Shown here: positions 22,430-35,747 of the stretch, piece by piece | Position numbering within the stretch: the first letter of the stretch is position 1 | How the letters are laid out: the number at the start of each line of letters is the position of its first letter | Origin: Beta vulgaris subsp. vulgaris | Lineage: Eukaryota; Streptophyta; Magnoliopsida; Caryophyllales; Amaranthaceae | DNA length: 64,000 bases | Assembly: GCF_026745355.1 (NCBI RefSeq) | Contig: NC_079205.1 | Coordinates: forward strand, 48,350,527-48,414,526 | Reading direction: 5' to 3' | Translations under genes and position numbers: made by a program | Notes under the pieces: model-generated | Seen by the model: the letters and a program-made list of their open reading frames with translations, nothing else | What the model was told of the DNA's origin: nothing | Databases searched by the model: none

Positions 22430-22910
22430 AAAGCCCTCACAAACTCATAAGTAACTAAAAAGGACCGCGACTTATGAATAGCTAATAAACCAGCACCTAC
22501 TAAAAATTCAGCTACCCATCGTAGAAAACACCTAGGAGTAATTCACATCCAAGCTTTACATAAATACAAGTCTACAAAATTATTTTTTTGCTCAACACTA
22601 AAAATGATAATCTCTTTTTTGACATCATTTCAGAAAATCTTCCATTGTGGTCCAAACACTTCACGGATCTAGAATCAAATACCAGCAACACTAGCCTTAA
22701 TAAAAAACAAGAAGCAATAACTAGCATTCTAGCAATACTACAACATGTTAGTGGGACCAACCCTTCATTTTATACTATAATAATCACTCTCATAATTTGT
22801 AAGAAAAAAGGTACATGAAGTATACATACACTTCCACGGAAGTTTAAGAGAGAGAAAAAAGGGATTATAATTTATAACCAAACACACACAAAATTAAAAC
22901 TGATTCACAA
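22430..22910. other. Spacer upstream of WNK gene
   Basis: No gene recognised. The proximal promoter of the kinase gene presumably lies at its right end. Confidence 0.5.
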
Positions 22911-22940
22911 CTTCTTTCTTTCTTTCTCTCTCTCTCTTGC
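22911..22940 (+). promoter_or_regulatory. Pyrimidine patch upstream of WNK kinase
   Basis: A ttctttctttc tract followed by (ct)n lies about 300 bases before the kinase ATG. Such Y-patches are common in plant core promoters and 5' UTRs. Its role here is inferred from position only. Confidence 0.4.
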
Positions 22941-23237
22941 TTGTCATGTTCCCTGGTTGGAGGTGGGTAGCTCTGTAAATGTGTTGCATAACGTTGTTCT
23001 TTTCTTTTCTCTATCTTCCTTTTTCTCATCACATGAATGATTGATCCAACTCTAGATAAAAAAAGAAAATAAGTGGGTATTTCTAATTTGTGGTGTTAAA
23101 GCTATAACCTTTTTAGTAGGGGAACCCAAAAATCCTTTACAAAACAATATTTTAGTTGTTACATTTTTGTAGATAAATAGAAGAAAAATATTGTCAGAAA
23201 AAATACAGGTTTGAAATTGATAAACAGTTATTGGAGA

Positions 23238-26200
23238 ATGAATGGTTTTTCAAATCTTGAAGATGAGTGTTCTGAGTTCGTGGAAGTTGACCCAACTGGA
23301 AGATATGGCAGAGTAAGCAAAAATAATGACAGTTTTTTTTTTTTCTTTTTGATTTTTTTTTTAATTTTTCCCATTTTGAGCAATAATTTTCTGGTTTTTA
23401 ATCCTACTTTTTGCTTTTTCTGGGATTTTTGTGCAGTACCATGAAATCCTTGGGAAAGGAGCTTCCAAGATAGTGTATGAAATCTGAACTTGTACTCTTT
23501 AATTTCATCAATAATCATGATACCCTTTTCATTAATCTTGCTAATGAGTACTAATTCGATGTAACTACTCATTAAAAATCATTTTTTTCAGTTATTGGGT
23601 AATTTTTATTAGATGGGTATTTGCTAGATTTGTAGATTGATTGGATCTTAAGTCATGATTTATTTTTTTTTGTTATGTTGACAGTTATAGAGCATTTGAT
23701 GAGTATGAAGGTATAGAAGTTGCTTGGAATCAAGTAAAACTTTATGATTTTCTTCAAAGTCCAGAAGATCTAGAAAGGTTGTACTGTGAGATTCACCTAC
23801 TAAAAACATTGAAACATAAGAATATTATGAAGTTCTACACTTCCTGGGTTGATACAGCTAAAAGGAATATCAACTTTGTTACTGAAATGTTCACTTCTGG
23901 CACTTTAAGACAGTAAGTCATCTTTTGTCAACTTCTCTAAGTTCTGAGCAATTGGATTTTTTTTCAATTTTTATTGTGGACAATTTTCCAGTTTTTTTAT
24001 TTTTTTGGCATATTTATTTTGATTAGGTATAGGTTGAAGCATAGGAGAGTAAACATCAGGGCAGTGAAGCACTGGTGCAGGCAGATCTTAAAAGGGCTAT
24101 TTTATTTACACAGCCATGACCCACCAGTGATTCACAGAGATCTTAAATGTGATAATATTTTTGTGAATGGTAATCAAGGGGAAGTGAAGATTGGTGACCT
24201 TGGCTTGGCTGCAATCCTCAGGAAATCTCATGCTGCTCATTGTGTCGGTACGCGATTGCTACCTCTATCATCTTCCTATCATAGCTCTTTGTAGTTTTGT
24301 CTGTTCTTGGATGGTCTGGAGACTTGTGAACTTATTTCCCCGAAGTGCCTTCTGTGACACCGGGTTGTCATTGTTTTATGTATGTATAGGGAAAGTGATG
24401 GTTGATTGGGGTATGTTAGTGGACTACCTAAACCCTACGGCTCACTGACTGGTTTTCATTAGGGTGGGTGATAATCAAGCTGAGTTCGAGTTTGGGTTTG
24501 TTTGGCTCTGCTTAAAAAATCTAAATCAATTCTTGGCTTTACCTGCAACTCGACTCGAGGCTCAGCTGAGCTCCTTATGAGCTTGAGCAACAAGTTGCAA
24601 CAAAGCGAATATTTATATTGCTAACATAGTCTGTCACTTAAGAAACTTTGCAAGCATTTTGTGAAGAAGTGGAACTATTTTTTAGGTCTCTAGCTGATAC
24701 TCTGCAAGCACTTGCTTGCTAAGGTCTTTAAGTTTTGACTGAGCTTAGACAACATACAAGCTGAGTAGCTCATGAGCATACTCAGCTTCTTGTTTTCCCT
24801 AGTTGTCAACATCAGTACTCTTGCTGTTTGTTTTGTGTAATTTGACGCTTCATTTCTTGAGATTGATCAAGTTGTACTTCAATAATTGAGGTAATGTTAT
24901 ATATCATGCAGTTGTGACACAGCTAAATTTGACGTGATTTGGTCATAAACTCATAATAACTTCTAGAGTTTAGGGAGTACAGAAGTTGTAGGTTTGATTA
25001 CGATAATATAAGACTTAATGGTGTGTTTGCACAATTTTTGACTATTCAGGAACCCCGGAATTTATGGCCCCGGAAGTCTATGAAGAAGAGTACAATGAAT
25101 TGGTTGACATATACTCATTTGGGATGTGCATACTGGAAATGGTGACTTTTGAGTATCCATACAGTGAATGTTCTAATCCTGCTCAAATCTACAAGAAAGT
25201 TATATCTGTAAGAAATCTGTTCCTACAACAAAAACCTATCATCTGATTTCATGAACACATCCTCTTTTTTATCTCTACATTTTTTATGCTTTCAAGAAGG
25301 GACTCAAGCTGCCAAGCACATTCTTACCCATATTCATATGCTACTAATTTTTAGGGTAAGAAGCCAAATGCCTTGTACAAAGTGAAAGATCCAGAAGTGC
25401 GGCAATTCATCGAAAAATGTCTGGCAACTGTCTCATCAAGGCTCTCAGCAAGAGAACTTTTAAATGACCCATTTCTCCAAATTGATGATTATGAAGATGA
25501 TTCTAGGTTAACTGATTGCATAAGTGAATTTGATGGTCTTGGTTCTTTAATCAGACAACCGTTCCTTGAACATTACAACAGTCTCAGTGACAGCTCTTAT
25601 AATAATGGATACTCCAATGGCATTGATTTGGAATCCTATGAGTGTGGGTATAATCCCAGTGAGATTGAGAGCTCTGGTATCGAGTTATTTGAACAACAGG
25701 ACGATGACCATTCTCCAGATGTTGACATAACTATTAAAGGGAAGAAAAGAGAAGATGGCAGCATCTTTTTACGACTTAGAATAGCTGATAAAGAAGGTCC
25801 TTCTCTCACTATTTATTAATGTTTACACCATTTTTTATTTATTTTTGTGCTTGTTTGAATCTGAACATGTCAAATTATTTCTTCCTACAGGACGCATACG
25901 GAATATTTATTTTCCTTTTGACATTGAGTTGGATACAGCTTTAAGCGTTGCAACCGAAATGGTTGCAGAACTTGAAATTACTGACCAAGATGTAACTAGC
26001 ATTGCTGATATGATTGATGGGGAGATAGCCGCTTTGGTACCTAACTGGAGAAAAGGTCCAGGATTTGAAGAAAGTACTTGCTTTTCTGATATGAAATTGT
26101 GCCAAAATTGCGCTTCTACCCATACCTCGATTGGTTCTTTGATGGATTTTTTGTCAACCAACCCTGGAGCCTTTAACCCAACATTTTTTCAGTGTCCTAA

Positions 26201-26957
26201 CGGTTGTGCTGCTGCTATTCATGGACGGTTTGAAGAGATCACTTTTCAAGTTGAAGGGTCTGAGTCTGTGCCCGAGCATCATGAAGTTGAAGCTTCAAAA
26301 CTAGCCACTTCATGCCAAGATAATGGTGCTAATCACTCTGAAACATGCGGTCGTTGTGAAGCTCCAGAATGTAGCTCACTTGGCTCAGGAGGAATCCATT
26401 CTGATGAAGAGCATGAAAAGTTAGCACAACCTAGTTTGCCCAAGGGTGAAAATCGAAGAAACTTAACCAAACATCTTGCAAGTTCACATTCTTTCACATT
26501 TGTCCCCGACTCATTGCACAATCCCCTCACAAATGATTGTGAAAGTGAAGTTCAGTGGGAGCTCAGATGGCTTAAAGCCAAATACCAACTAGAGTTGAGG
26601 GAAGTCAAGGATCATCAGCTCGGGATTTCATCGAAATCTTCAACCCCGCGATCCTGTCATGAAGGCGATCAACATCAAGCAGATGACACGTTCTCACAAT
26701 CTTTACACCTTAATCTATTATTAGAACACGAAAGAAGGATCTTGCTCTCAGAGTCTGAAAGTGTAAACAATGCAAAAAGTGAAGATTTTTCAAAGAGCTG
26801 CCCCATTTCAAGAATCCAAAGGGTTCGAAATTGCGAGGCGATGGAAGGTTCCTATACCACACAACATTTGGGTCATACAAAGAACTTCACTGGTTCACTG
26901 TTACCAAGTGCTCTTTACAGAACTACATCACTTCCTGTTGATGCTGTTTATATATAA
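23238..26957 (+). CDS. WNK (with-no-lysine) serine/threonine kinase
   Basis: Cytosolic kinase; plant WNKs act in osmotic, flowering-time and clock signalling. Exons: 23238-23312, 23437-23474, 23685-23912, 24027-24247, 25050-25207, 25355-25796, 25891-26957. All introns are GT-AG and the joined CDS is 2229 bases (742 residues). The start [10 protein letters not shown] is the first in-frame ATG and fits the family. The kinase domain spans residues 26-281. The glycine loop GKGASK supplies lysine 36, while the usual VAIK lysine is asparagine (VAWNQVK), the WNK signature. HRDLKCDN holds aspartate 152, followed by GDLGLAA and [12 protein letters not shown]2-like domain (about 365-437, with [10 protein letters not shown]) follows, then a Cys-bearing tail (CQNC...CPNGC) ending HGRFEEITF. 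It most resembles the plant WNK1/2/3/9 clade; the exact orthologue is unresolved. Intron 4 carries a MITE. Confidence 0.95.
24460..24801. mobile_element. hAT-like MITE in WNK intron 4
   Basis: Ends tagggtgggtgataatcaag and, read inward from the right, tagggaaaacaagaagctga. The flanking octamers gttttcat (24452-24459) and gttgtcaa (24802-24809) agree at 6 of 8 bases, consistent with a decayed hAT duplication. The interior has ctcgag/gagct-rich phrases. It lies wholly within the 802-bp intron 24248-25049. Confidence 0.6.
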
Positions 26958-28108
26958 TTATAACAGTGAAGTGTTTATATGATTCTTTTTTATCCACTTT
27001 GATACCATTATAGAGCCTGTATAAACATTTCAGTATCCCCATTTTTGCTCAGAAATTGGGTGGAGTTGTGGTAGCTATTTATGAGACATGTAGTCAACAA
27101 TTTTTTTCTGAGAGACTTGTAAGATCTCCAGGGTAGCAATTTGGGTCCATTTGGCATCCATGTACATTACTTATTTACCTTAGATTCTAAGGCTTAGATT
27201 AGTTAAAGAAATACCTACTTTTATGATTCATCGTCTCCCAAAAGTTAATATCTTTTCCTTTCTCTTTGAATGATTTCTTCCTCTAGTAGAATTGTCCTAT
27301 CGTGTTCGATAGTGTGGTAGCTATGTCATGGTGGTGGATGCTCTTACAAACGCAAAATAAAACTTTACCAAGACTTCATCTCGAAACTAATTGGCAATGT
27401 AGGGCAGCTGCACATATATCACTAGTCTTGTAAACTTGAAAATTGGACAGGTAAACAACAACGATAGCCTCTAGCACTAAACATCTAATAGAGACCACAT
27501 ACTAGATACTACTATACTTGCATAATTAAGTGCCCTAGACCAGAAGTTTGAACAACTCATTAGAGCTCTTATTTCGTGTTAACATTGAGAGAAGAATAAT
27601 TTGGAGGGACACAAATTTGCAATAGGCCTTTTTAGGTGGGTGTTTTCTTTTTTTCTTGTCTAGAAACTAGAATAAAACAACTCCAACAAATGATTTTCAA
27701 TCTTTTAGTGCGAAAACTCATATAAATGGAGTTTAACAAGAAGAATTATTAAATTGAAAAGTGTTTATAATTCTAAACACAACCATGACACTTAAGAAAC
27801 ACCCTCGGGACGATCCTAGATGATAAAAAGTTTTTCGACATATTGACTTTGAAATTTTTGTTGGTGTAAGAGTGTCAGATAATTAACTCAACCAAGAGTT
27901 TAAACGAATCATTATATCTCGAAGAACATTTTTATAATTTATCATTCCCCCAGAATTTCGATACCATGTCAGAAGACCAACTCAACCAAAAAGTTAAATT
28001 AGTTCCAATAATAGTTTCATACGAGAGTCACAAATAACAATGCTATAGAAAATATTGAGCTTGGATAGGCGTCTCATAGTGAGATGCCAAAATGACATCT
28101 CACAAAAA

Positions 28109-28268
28109 TTTGGTACCAAAACTAAGTCAAAGTGGTACTAAAATAGTGTCATTTGATATCAAAATGTAACCTTGGTACCAAGTTGAAGTTTGGTACCAAC
28201 CAAAATAGAGTTGATATCAAATGACTCTATTTTAATATCAATTTGACTTAGCTTTGATACCAATATCT
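28109..28268. repeat. Foldback repeat, ~50-bp arms
   Basis: ggtaccaaaactaagtcaaa ... tcatttgatatc is repeated in inverted order as gatatcaaatga ... tttgacttagctttgatacc. Related gataccaaagt phrases recur at 43195-43385. Probably a small MITE; no target duplication was identified. Confidence 0.6.
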
Positions 28269-29133
28269 TTATGAAATGCAAATATTTTCTCGAAAATATT
28301 TGATGGTAGATCTTCGATATCATTATTCAACCCAAGTCTTTATCACTATTAATTATCCTTTCAGAAAAAGTAGATATAGACAACTTAATTTCATAATCCA
28401 TGAAAAATCAATGTAAAGTCAATAGTAAGTTGAAAGGTCAAGATATATTTCATAGAAGGAATATATATTAAAAAACATGAGAAGGGGAAAATTGATAAGA
28501 ATATTGAGGTGGACACCATACTAAGGCATAAGGGACACATTATGTAGATTTGTTCTTTCCGCAGCCCATCCCTACAAACAACCAAAGAAGAAAGCAAAAT
28601 CAAAGGTGGCTTTTACTTCCCATGTCCCAAGCCAAAAAAACCCCCTTAGTTGGCCTTGAGTAAGAGGTTCTGCATTAAAGGACAATAGGATGACGAGATT
28701 GATGAATCTTAATTTTTCTTGGTTGTCATATTTACAAGGACAAAATTATTTTCCTAACCGTTTTTTTTTATAAAATAAGAGATATTTTGGACCTTTTTAC
28801 TCATAATAATTTCATAATCATGATTGATGATAGAACGTAAGAGATAATATGTCAATCAACGAATCTTCTGTGTAGCACGTATTTGAAAAAAGCAATTAAT
28901 TATTTTAAGACATAACTTTCAATTTATATAAGTAAATCTAAAAAATTATAAGAGAGTGTTAAAGAACCCTAGAGCAATTACATGGAACCCCTATATATCG
29001 ACTCCTAATATTAATAGATAACCCTGGAACAAATAACTTTAATGTATAACGTAAACAACTTTGAACAATCATAAGTAACCTTTACTATGTTAATAACCCC
29101 AATAATTACATGTAAATCCGAATATATTAATTA

Positions 29134-29382
29134 CTCCCTCTGTTTCAAATTATAAGGCATTTTAGCTAAAAAAATTTGTTTCAAAATATAAGGCGCTTTA
29201 CATTATCAATGTAAAACTAAATGCAATTTTATACTATCAAGATAAGATTATAGGTTATTTTCTATTATCAATACAATATTTAATGTCAATTCTTATTACC
29301 TATGCAAATCTAACTAAAACTAACTAAATTCTTAATATGCGTAAAAGTAATTTACATGTCTTATAATTTGAAACGGAGGGAG
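29134..29382. mobile_element. Stowaway-like MITE
   Basis: Terminal inverted repeats ctccctctgtttcaaattat and ataatttgaaacggagggag. TA flanks the left end (29132-29133) and lies three bases beyond the right end. The ctccctc terminus with a TA target is the Tc1/mariner-derived Stowaway signature. About 250 bp, non-coding. Confidence 0.75.
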
Positions 29383-30024
29383 CAGTAACCTCAAAATATA
29401 CCGTATTAACCTCATCATATATGAACTAATTAATAGCACTGTTAACTAATGATGTGATCAGCCACGAACAGAACTCGACATACGTCAATATACCTTTTTT
29501 TTTCCTTAGAACAGTTTGGTAAATATGAGGTCGTCCAAAAATATCATAATTGTTTTTATAAACATATTTCTTGAAGATTTTAGCCAATCATAGAAGATTT
29601 TTCAAGATGGCCCCACCAAAAATGCATCCAATTTCATGCATTATGTTCTACTTGCAGCATGGCTCATCCTATGGACCCACGTAGACGGGGGTCTTGTGCA
29701 CTGAGGCTAGATCATGGTCCACATTATCATGGTCCTCCACATGCTCACGATTTTTAATTAGACTGTCCTTCCATGCAAACTTTGTTGAATATCAATAATA
29801 CTTCATTATACTTACATCATATGTTAACGTTTAGGTCACTTGCAAATCTTCCACTTCACCCTCCAATCTCATACTAAAATTTCGTCTATGGAAATATTCC
29901 TTTCATATATACGATGTCGTCAAACAAACTTGAGATTGAATATCCTGTTTGCTAGGTTGTTATTTAGAAAAATATTCATTATTTATATGTTTTCATGCAA
30001 GTTTAGAATTAGTACTTAGTATAA

Positions 30025-30222
30025 GGGCCTGTTCTGGCATAAAACAACTGAACTGAATTGAACTGAAATGAACTGAACTGAAGTGAACTAAATTGAGTAG
30101 CGATATGTGAGAGTAAAAGTATTGTCTAGAGCTGAACTGAACTGAATTGAACTGCTGAATTGAACTAAAATGAACTGAATTAAACTGAACTGACCTGAGA
30201 ATAAGTTGGGGAGAACATGCCC
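30025..30222. mobile_element. Tourist-like MITE (PIF/Harbinger), copy 1
   Basis: Target duplication TAA (30022-30024 and 30223-30225). Ends gggcctgttctgg and, read inward from the right, gggcatgttctcc. The interior is a string of degenerate gaactgaact units. The same ends occur at 46305-46964. Confidence 0.8.
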
Positions 30223-30269
30223 TAAGTACCTTAAAAAAATTAATTTTATCGTATTTTTTTTTCGATAAT

Positions 30270-33200
30270 TTGTTTGCCTTTTCATTGTATTCATAAGTTC
30301 GGTACATCAATTACATTGTAACTTCTTTAGACAATGAAGGTACCATGGTACTTCCTCATATCTTGCTTACATAAAACATATTACACTGAGTTATAGCCAC
30401 GCAACAAATTCATCAGTGCGACGCAATCCTTGTTTTGCTAGTGTGTCCGCCACTACGTTCGACTCTCTCCTTTTATGAGTGATGATCACTTGCTTCTCCG
30501 CTTTCATGGCGTTTCGGATAAAATTCAGGATGAAGTTTAGGTTCCAAGGGCCCCCCTTTTTTTCTTGGCACCATCTAACTGCGTTGCTTGAGTCGGACTC
30601 CACAATCAACATGGAAGGGCTGAATCTATTGCAGCTGAGAGTGATTTTTAGAGCTCGGTGGATGGCAAGAATTTCCGCCGAATTGATTTCCATGATCGGT
30701 ATGGGGGAAGAGAACACACATACAAATTTTCCGTGATGGTTACGCAACACTCCTCCAATGGCAGCTTTTTGTGAAAGTAGTTGGATTGAGGCATCTACAT
30801 TCCATTTCATGACATTTATTGGAGGGGGACACCAAATTGATGAAAGGTCCAACAAGGACCCAGTGGCCTTCTGAGCTCTCGGCTGTGAGTGTGTTTCGGC
30901 CCATGAGAGGCACTTTGGGTTATTCACTATCTGTTGGTAAGAGTAGGAAAAGGGTCACCCCACCCTTTTATCCACCAACTCATTCGGAGGAGTATCATTT
31001 CTTGCACTTGAGCTTGTGAAGAGATGGTGTTGGAAAAAATTCTGGAATTCCGCTCCTTCCATATAGACCACACGATTATGAATAGGCTAGCCCTCCATAC
31101 TTTCTTAAAAAATTCCCCTTTTAGAGGTGGATGCCAATTCAGATACAATTGGTGCAAGGATCCGGGAGTGACCCAACTGCATTCCCAAATGAGAAGCCAC
31201 CATGCCCAAATACCCCATGAGAATTTGCAGTGTAGTAAGAGATGCTCACTAGTCTCGCATTCAAGGGTACAAAGTAAACACAAAGAATCGGTGTTGGGGA
31301 TGACTCCACACGAGATAAGCTTCATTTTTGTGTTAATTTTCCCCAATATCGCGAACCATGTAAATAACTCAATGTGGTGAGGCACTAATCCCCTCCACAA
31401 CCCCTTGATTTTTATATTGTCTGTCATACATGATAACGAAGCTAACTCCGTTGTGGCGGACTTCACTGAGTATTCGCCCCCCTTTTGAGGCTTCCAAACA
31501 AAAGAGTCTTCAGTGTTAGGGGATAATACCACTCGGTCAAGTAGGCCCAATAATGATTGTTCTTCAGCCAAATCTCTCGGCCTTAGATCTCGTTTCCAGT
31601 TGAGGCACCATCGCCAGAGGTGGCCATCCCAGAATCCAAAGGAGGTGATTTTTGCTTCCGGTGAAGGAGATAATAAAAAGAGCCTTGGATGCAGATTCTT
31701 TAGAGGTTCATCACCCACCCAAATGTCATGCCAAAAAAGGGAATTTGACCCATCTCCAACCCGCTTTCTTACCTTCGTTTTGGCCCAGTTGGCGGTGTGA
31801 GGATTCTGTGAGATTGCAGCCACTATCTTCCTCCACGGCCCACCATGATTCGGGGTAGTAAGGTCTGGCAAAGCGAAATTAGGCCCATATCCGTATTTAG
31901 CTTTTATTACCTGTTGCCACAAGGAGCTCGGATCATTTACCAACCGCCATATCCATCTGAAAAGGAGGCCCAGATTTTTGTGCTTTAGGCTTCCAATGTT
32001 GAGCCCACCGAGAGATTTTGGTAGCTCCATGGTATTCCAAGAAACAAGAGGAATACCTTTTTTGCCATTGAAACCGCCCCATAGAAATTGTCTCTGTAGC
32101 TTGACAATTTTTTCAATGACCCCTTTCGGGATTGGAAATAATGACATATAATAAATCGGCAAACTAGTGAGAGAGGCCTTTATGAGCGTGAGCCGACCAC
32201 CGATGGATAATAAGTTCCCCTTCCATGATTCGAGTTTCTTTTGGAGTCGATTGATGATCGGGTCCCACAATTCAATCCGGGATAGATTGCCACCGATGGG
32301 TAGTCCGAGGTATGTGAATGGGAATTTTGCAATTTTGCAATGTAAAGAATCTGCCATAATGTCAAGTTGCCTCTCTTGAATGTGAATACCCAGTAAGGAG
32401 GATTTGTGGAAATTAACCCGGAGCCCGGAGGCTTGATGAAATAATAGAAGCATCCGTTTTACATTCATAAGTTGTTGAGTATTTGGAGGGCAAAAGAGGA
32501 TGGTGTCGTCCGCGTATTGAAGGTGGGAGATTGAAATCCCATTATTGCCGATTTTTATTCCTTCCCAAAGATTTGCAGAAATTGCTTGTTGAATGAGCAA
32601 GCTGAGAGATTCTACCACCATATCAAAAAGGAAGGGTGATAGCGGATCCCCCTGGCGTAATCCGCGTTGCAGTTTAAAGGGTACGGTCGGGGAGCCGTTT
32701 ATCAGAATCGAAGCCGACGCCGTCATCACACAACTATTAATCCACTGCCTCCATCTCGGTGGGAATTGCATTTGTTGTAGGATCCAATCTAAAAAACTCC
32801 ATGAGACGCTGTCGAATGCTTTATGGAAGTCCAGTTTGAGTATGGCCGCTGGAGTTTTGTTTCGTCGACACGAGTCTATGAATTCGCCTGCAATAAGCGC
32901 CCCATCAAGGATTTGTCTTCCTTGAATAAAAGAGGATTGGCACGGGCCAATTAGGTCACCCATCACCCGCTTGATTCGGTTGGCTAGAAGCTTTGTTATA
33001 ATTTTATAAGTGCATCCGACCATACTTATCGGTCGGTAGTCACCGAGTCCACTGGGATTGTCAACTTTCGGTATGAGGGCTATGAAGGCGTTGTTACTAC
33101 CCTTGGGCAGTTTGGCTGATAACCAAAATTCATTGACAGTGGTGTAGACATCTTGTTTGATTACCTCCCATGCTTCTTTGACGAATTTAAAGTTGAAGCC

Positions 33201-34155
33201 GTCCGGGCCTGGTGCTTTCGATCCATCACATGATTTTACTGCGGCATCTACTTCTTCGGGAGTGAACTGTTCTGTTAGCATATGTTGTTGAGCCGAATTA
33301 AGAGTTCGAAAATTTAACCCTGAGAAGGTGGGTCATGAGTGGGATTCCTCTTTGAAGATTTCCTTGAAATAAGAAACTGCCTCACTGCATATGTCATTGG
33401 GGTTGTTGATTGTGCTGCCGTTGACTTTCAGTGATTCAATGGTATTTCTTCTGCGTCTCATGGTTGCAATAGCATGAAAAAATCTGGTATTTTTATCACC
33501 TTCTTTGAGCCACTTGGCCCGTGAGTTTTGGGCCCAATATGTCTCCTTTCTCTTCATCCACTGCCACAATTCAATTTGAGCGGTTTTCCTGCCATTTAAT
33601 TCTTCCGGATCAAGAGCTCTCGTGTTTGCTAATGTGTCGAACTCAAGGATTTTGAGTTCCAATGCTTCGATATTTTCATCAATCACTCCAAAAATCTTGG
33701 AGTTCCAGCTTTTCAGATTGAGTTTAAGATCTCGAAGCTTTTCCGGTAGTGATCCATTCGAACTTCCCCATGTTTCAGATATGATCTTTAAGCATCCCGG
33801 GTGAGAGAGCCAACAATTCTGGAAGCGGAATGGCCTAGGGCCCCAATTGATATCATGCGTGCTGACCAATAACGGGCAGTGATCCGAAATTGTCCTCCTC
33901 AGGATGGAGAGTCTAATCGATGGCATGATGTTGAGCCATTCCGCGTGTACGAATAATCTATCTATTTTACTCTTTGATTGGCCTCTGTACCATGTGAACC
34001 ATCCATTCATGGAGGAGATTTCTGCTACCTGCATGTCCTGCAAAAAAGATTGGAAATCTTGTGAACCGTTAGTAATAACTCTTTGACTGCCCCTTTCTTC
34101 CGGGGATAATGTCTCGTTGAAGTCTCCCAGCAAAAGGGAGGGTAGTTTGTGATAC
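30270..34155 (-). mobile_element. 5'-truncated L1-type LINE
   Basis: A non-LTR retrotransposon on the minus strand, with order AP-endonuclease (partial), reverse transcriptase, zinc-knuckle-like region and RNase H. ORF1 and the start of the endonuclease are missing, as expected from incomplete target-primed reverse transcription; recognisable sequence begins near 34150 with LPSLLLGDFNE. The 3' UTR runs below 30390 to a short A-run (T-run at about 30254-30262 on +), so the 3' end is approximate. I could not confirm a target duplication. Confidence 0.85.
30391..34150 (-). pseudogene. LINE ORF2 (endonuclease-RT-RNase H), nearly intact
   Basis: ORF2 makes the nicking endonuclease and reverse transcriptase for LINE insertion. 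The partial endonuclease domain holds GDFNE, KIDRLFV and SDHCPLL. The RT frame (33281 down to 30927, 784 codons) keeps APGPDGF, KLDFHKAFDSV, GLRQGDPLSPFLF and the catalytic YADDTILF near residue 255. A Cys/His segment, CLLCTLECETSEHLLLHC, comes near its end. RNase H (30927-30391) keeps NVDAS, SAEILA, VESDSS and RRESNVVADTLA. Only two lesions break the frame: a TGA at 33333-33335 (EESHS stop PTFSG, a likely CGA to TGA change) and a frameshift at 30927 between RT and RNase H. Apart from 5' truncation this is a fairly young copy. Confidence 0.9.
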
Positions 34156-35031
34156 TTAAATCAAATCAATCCAAAGTGACGCGTTCATGTAATTCTAAGT
34201 ACCTATCTAAACAATATACGAAATTACAAACTTGATGAAAGTAAATATTTGTGACAACCCACATGTGTTTTAGGATATGCGTTCTTTAGTTGTTGAATTA
34301 TACCTCAAATTTTAATGGACAACTTTGATGAGAAAATTAGTATAATTCATCTTGTTCGCAGCTGTGGATAAACTGTATGTTCTTTCATGTGCACAAGGTG
34401 CAATGACGTCACTTGTTAATGTACTTTGTAAATTACTGATGCATAAGTTACACAGATAACCGATATTCGTGTCAAGGTTCACTCTATTCATTTAATATGA
34501 TTAAAATCTTAACATCACGCAAAACGCATTTACTACTTAAATGTTAAAATTAAAAAAAAAAATGAATTCATCATAGACCTTTAAGAAAAGAAAAAGACAC
34601 ACACAATTGCTTCATAGTTTAATGCACATACCAATTTGATGCATGTATCATTTAATGTAAGGATGCATATAGCAGAGTCCAAGTACGTCTAATAATGTGA
34701 GATACCAAATTTGGTAGTTCAATGTGAACAAGTTTAGATGCACTCATTGTGAACCAATAACTAAACCCAGAAAACAAATTACTAATATACAATTGTCCTC
34801 TAGCTCATGCAGAATTTCTTGCAATTATTAGATCAATTTTTTTTTTCAAACACAATAGATATGTATCTTCTTCTCTCTCACTGAACTTGAAATGTTTCTC
34901 ACTCCAGATTACATGATGACGAATTCATAATAATTGTGCAAGATATATAGTACAAAATCATTTTAATTCTCGTTATCCCAACAAACAGCATAAAAAAAAG
35001 GTATGGCATAATTATCAACAAAAATTATTAA
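34156..35031. other. AT-rich spacer
   Basis: No gene or clear repeat recognised. Confidence 0.5.
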
Positions 35032-35188
35032 AAGAGACTATCTAATTTTAATATAAAAATAGACATAGTCACTAAATGAATTAAATTAGTCACCGAAAGA
35101 AATTAACCTAGTCACTATTGGGTTGATTCTCTTTTTAATATTGGGTTTATCATTGCCTAATTTTAATTTAAAAATTTGCGGTCTCTTT
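35032..35188. mobile_element. MITE with internal ~22-bp motif, copy A
   Basis: Ends aagagactatctaatttt and, read inward from the right, aaagagaccgcaaattttta. The interior repeats tagtcactaaatgaattaaa-like units. Related copies lie at 42486-42735 and 51990-52235. Confidence 0.55.
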
Positions 35189-35293
35189 GAAGACAAACAC
35201 AATTATGAATGTAAAACATTTAGGCAAGGAAATATATATATATCATAAGTTGCTAATGTGAAAATTAAACAAAAGAAGTATTATTTGTTTATC

Positions 35294-35451
<158 letters not shown>

Positions 35452-35607
35452 TATACTACTAGAAAAACGATAATGTTTTTATTTCTCCATTCCCATATGT
35501 TAATTAATTTTTCAATTTTAATTTGATAGTAGACAAATAATATATCTTGAGTATCACTCTCTTAGGACATAATATTTCATATACATTACAATTCTACATG
35601 TATTAAC

Positions 35608-35747
35608 TATTAGAGTACTATTGTATGTAAAAGGATAGTATGGGCTATTACTAGTCGTAGGCCTATATATTATAAACACTATATATATTATATGTCAATT
35701 AAGGTTAACCTAATCAGGTTAACACAATTATTTTCCACACTTGTGCA
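35608..35747 (+). repeat. 5' LTR of second copia element
   Basis: Short LTR ending cttgtgca, followed at once by the tRNA-iMet primer site at 35748-35759. Two bases are missing at its first TG. Confidence 0.85.

Larger units (their letters stand above)
26958..30024. other. WNK 3' flank and intergenic DNA
   Basis: The kinase 3' UTR presumably occupies the first few hundred bases. Beyond it no gene is recognised; two small repeats (28109 and 29134) are listed separately. Confidence 0.5.

Noticed and set aside
31024..33804. Several 60-118-codon frames on the plus strand
   Set aside because: They are antisense to the LINE ORF2, whose catalytic motifs fix the coding strand.
30226..34175. Target duplication for the LINE (gtaccttaaa versus gatacttaaa)
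   Set aside because: The match is short and imperfect and overlaps the MITE flank at 30223, so it cannot be told from chance.
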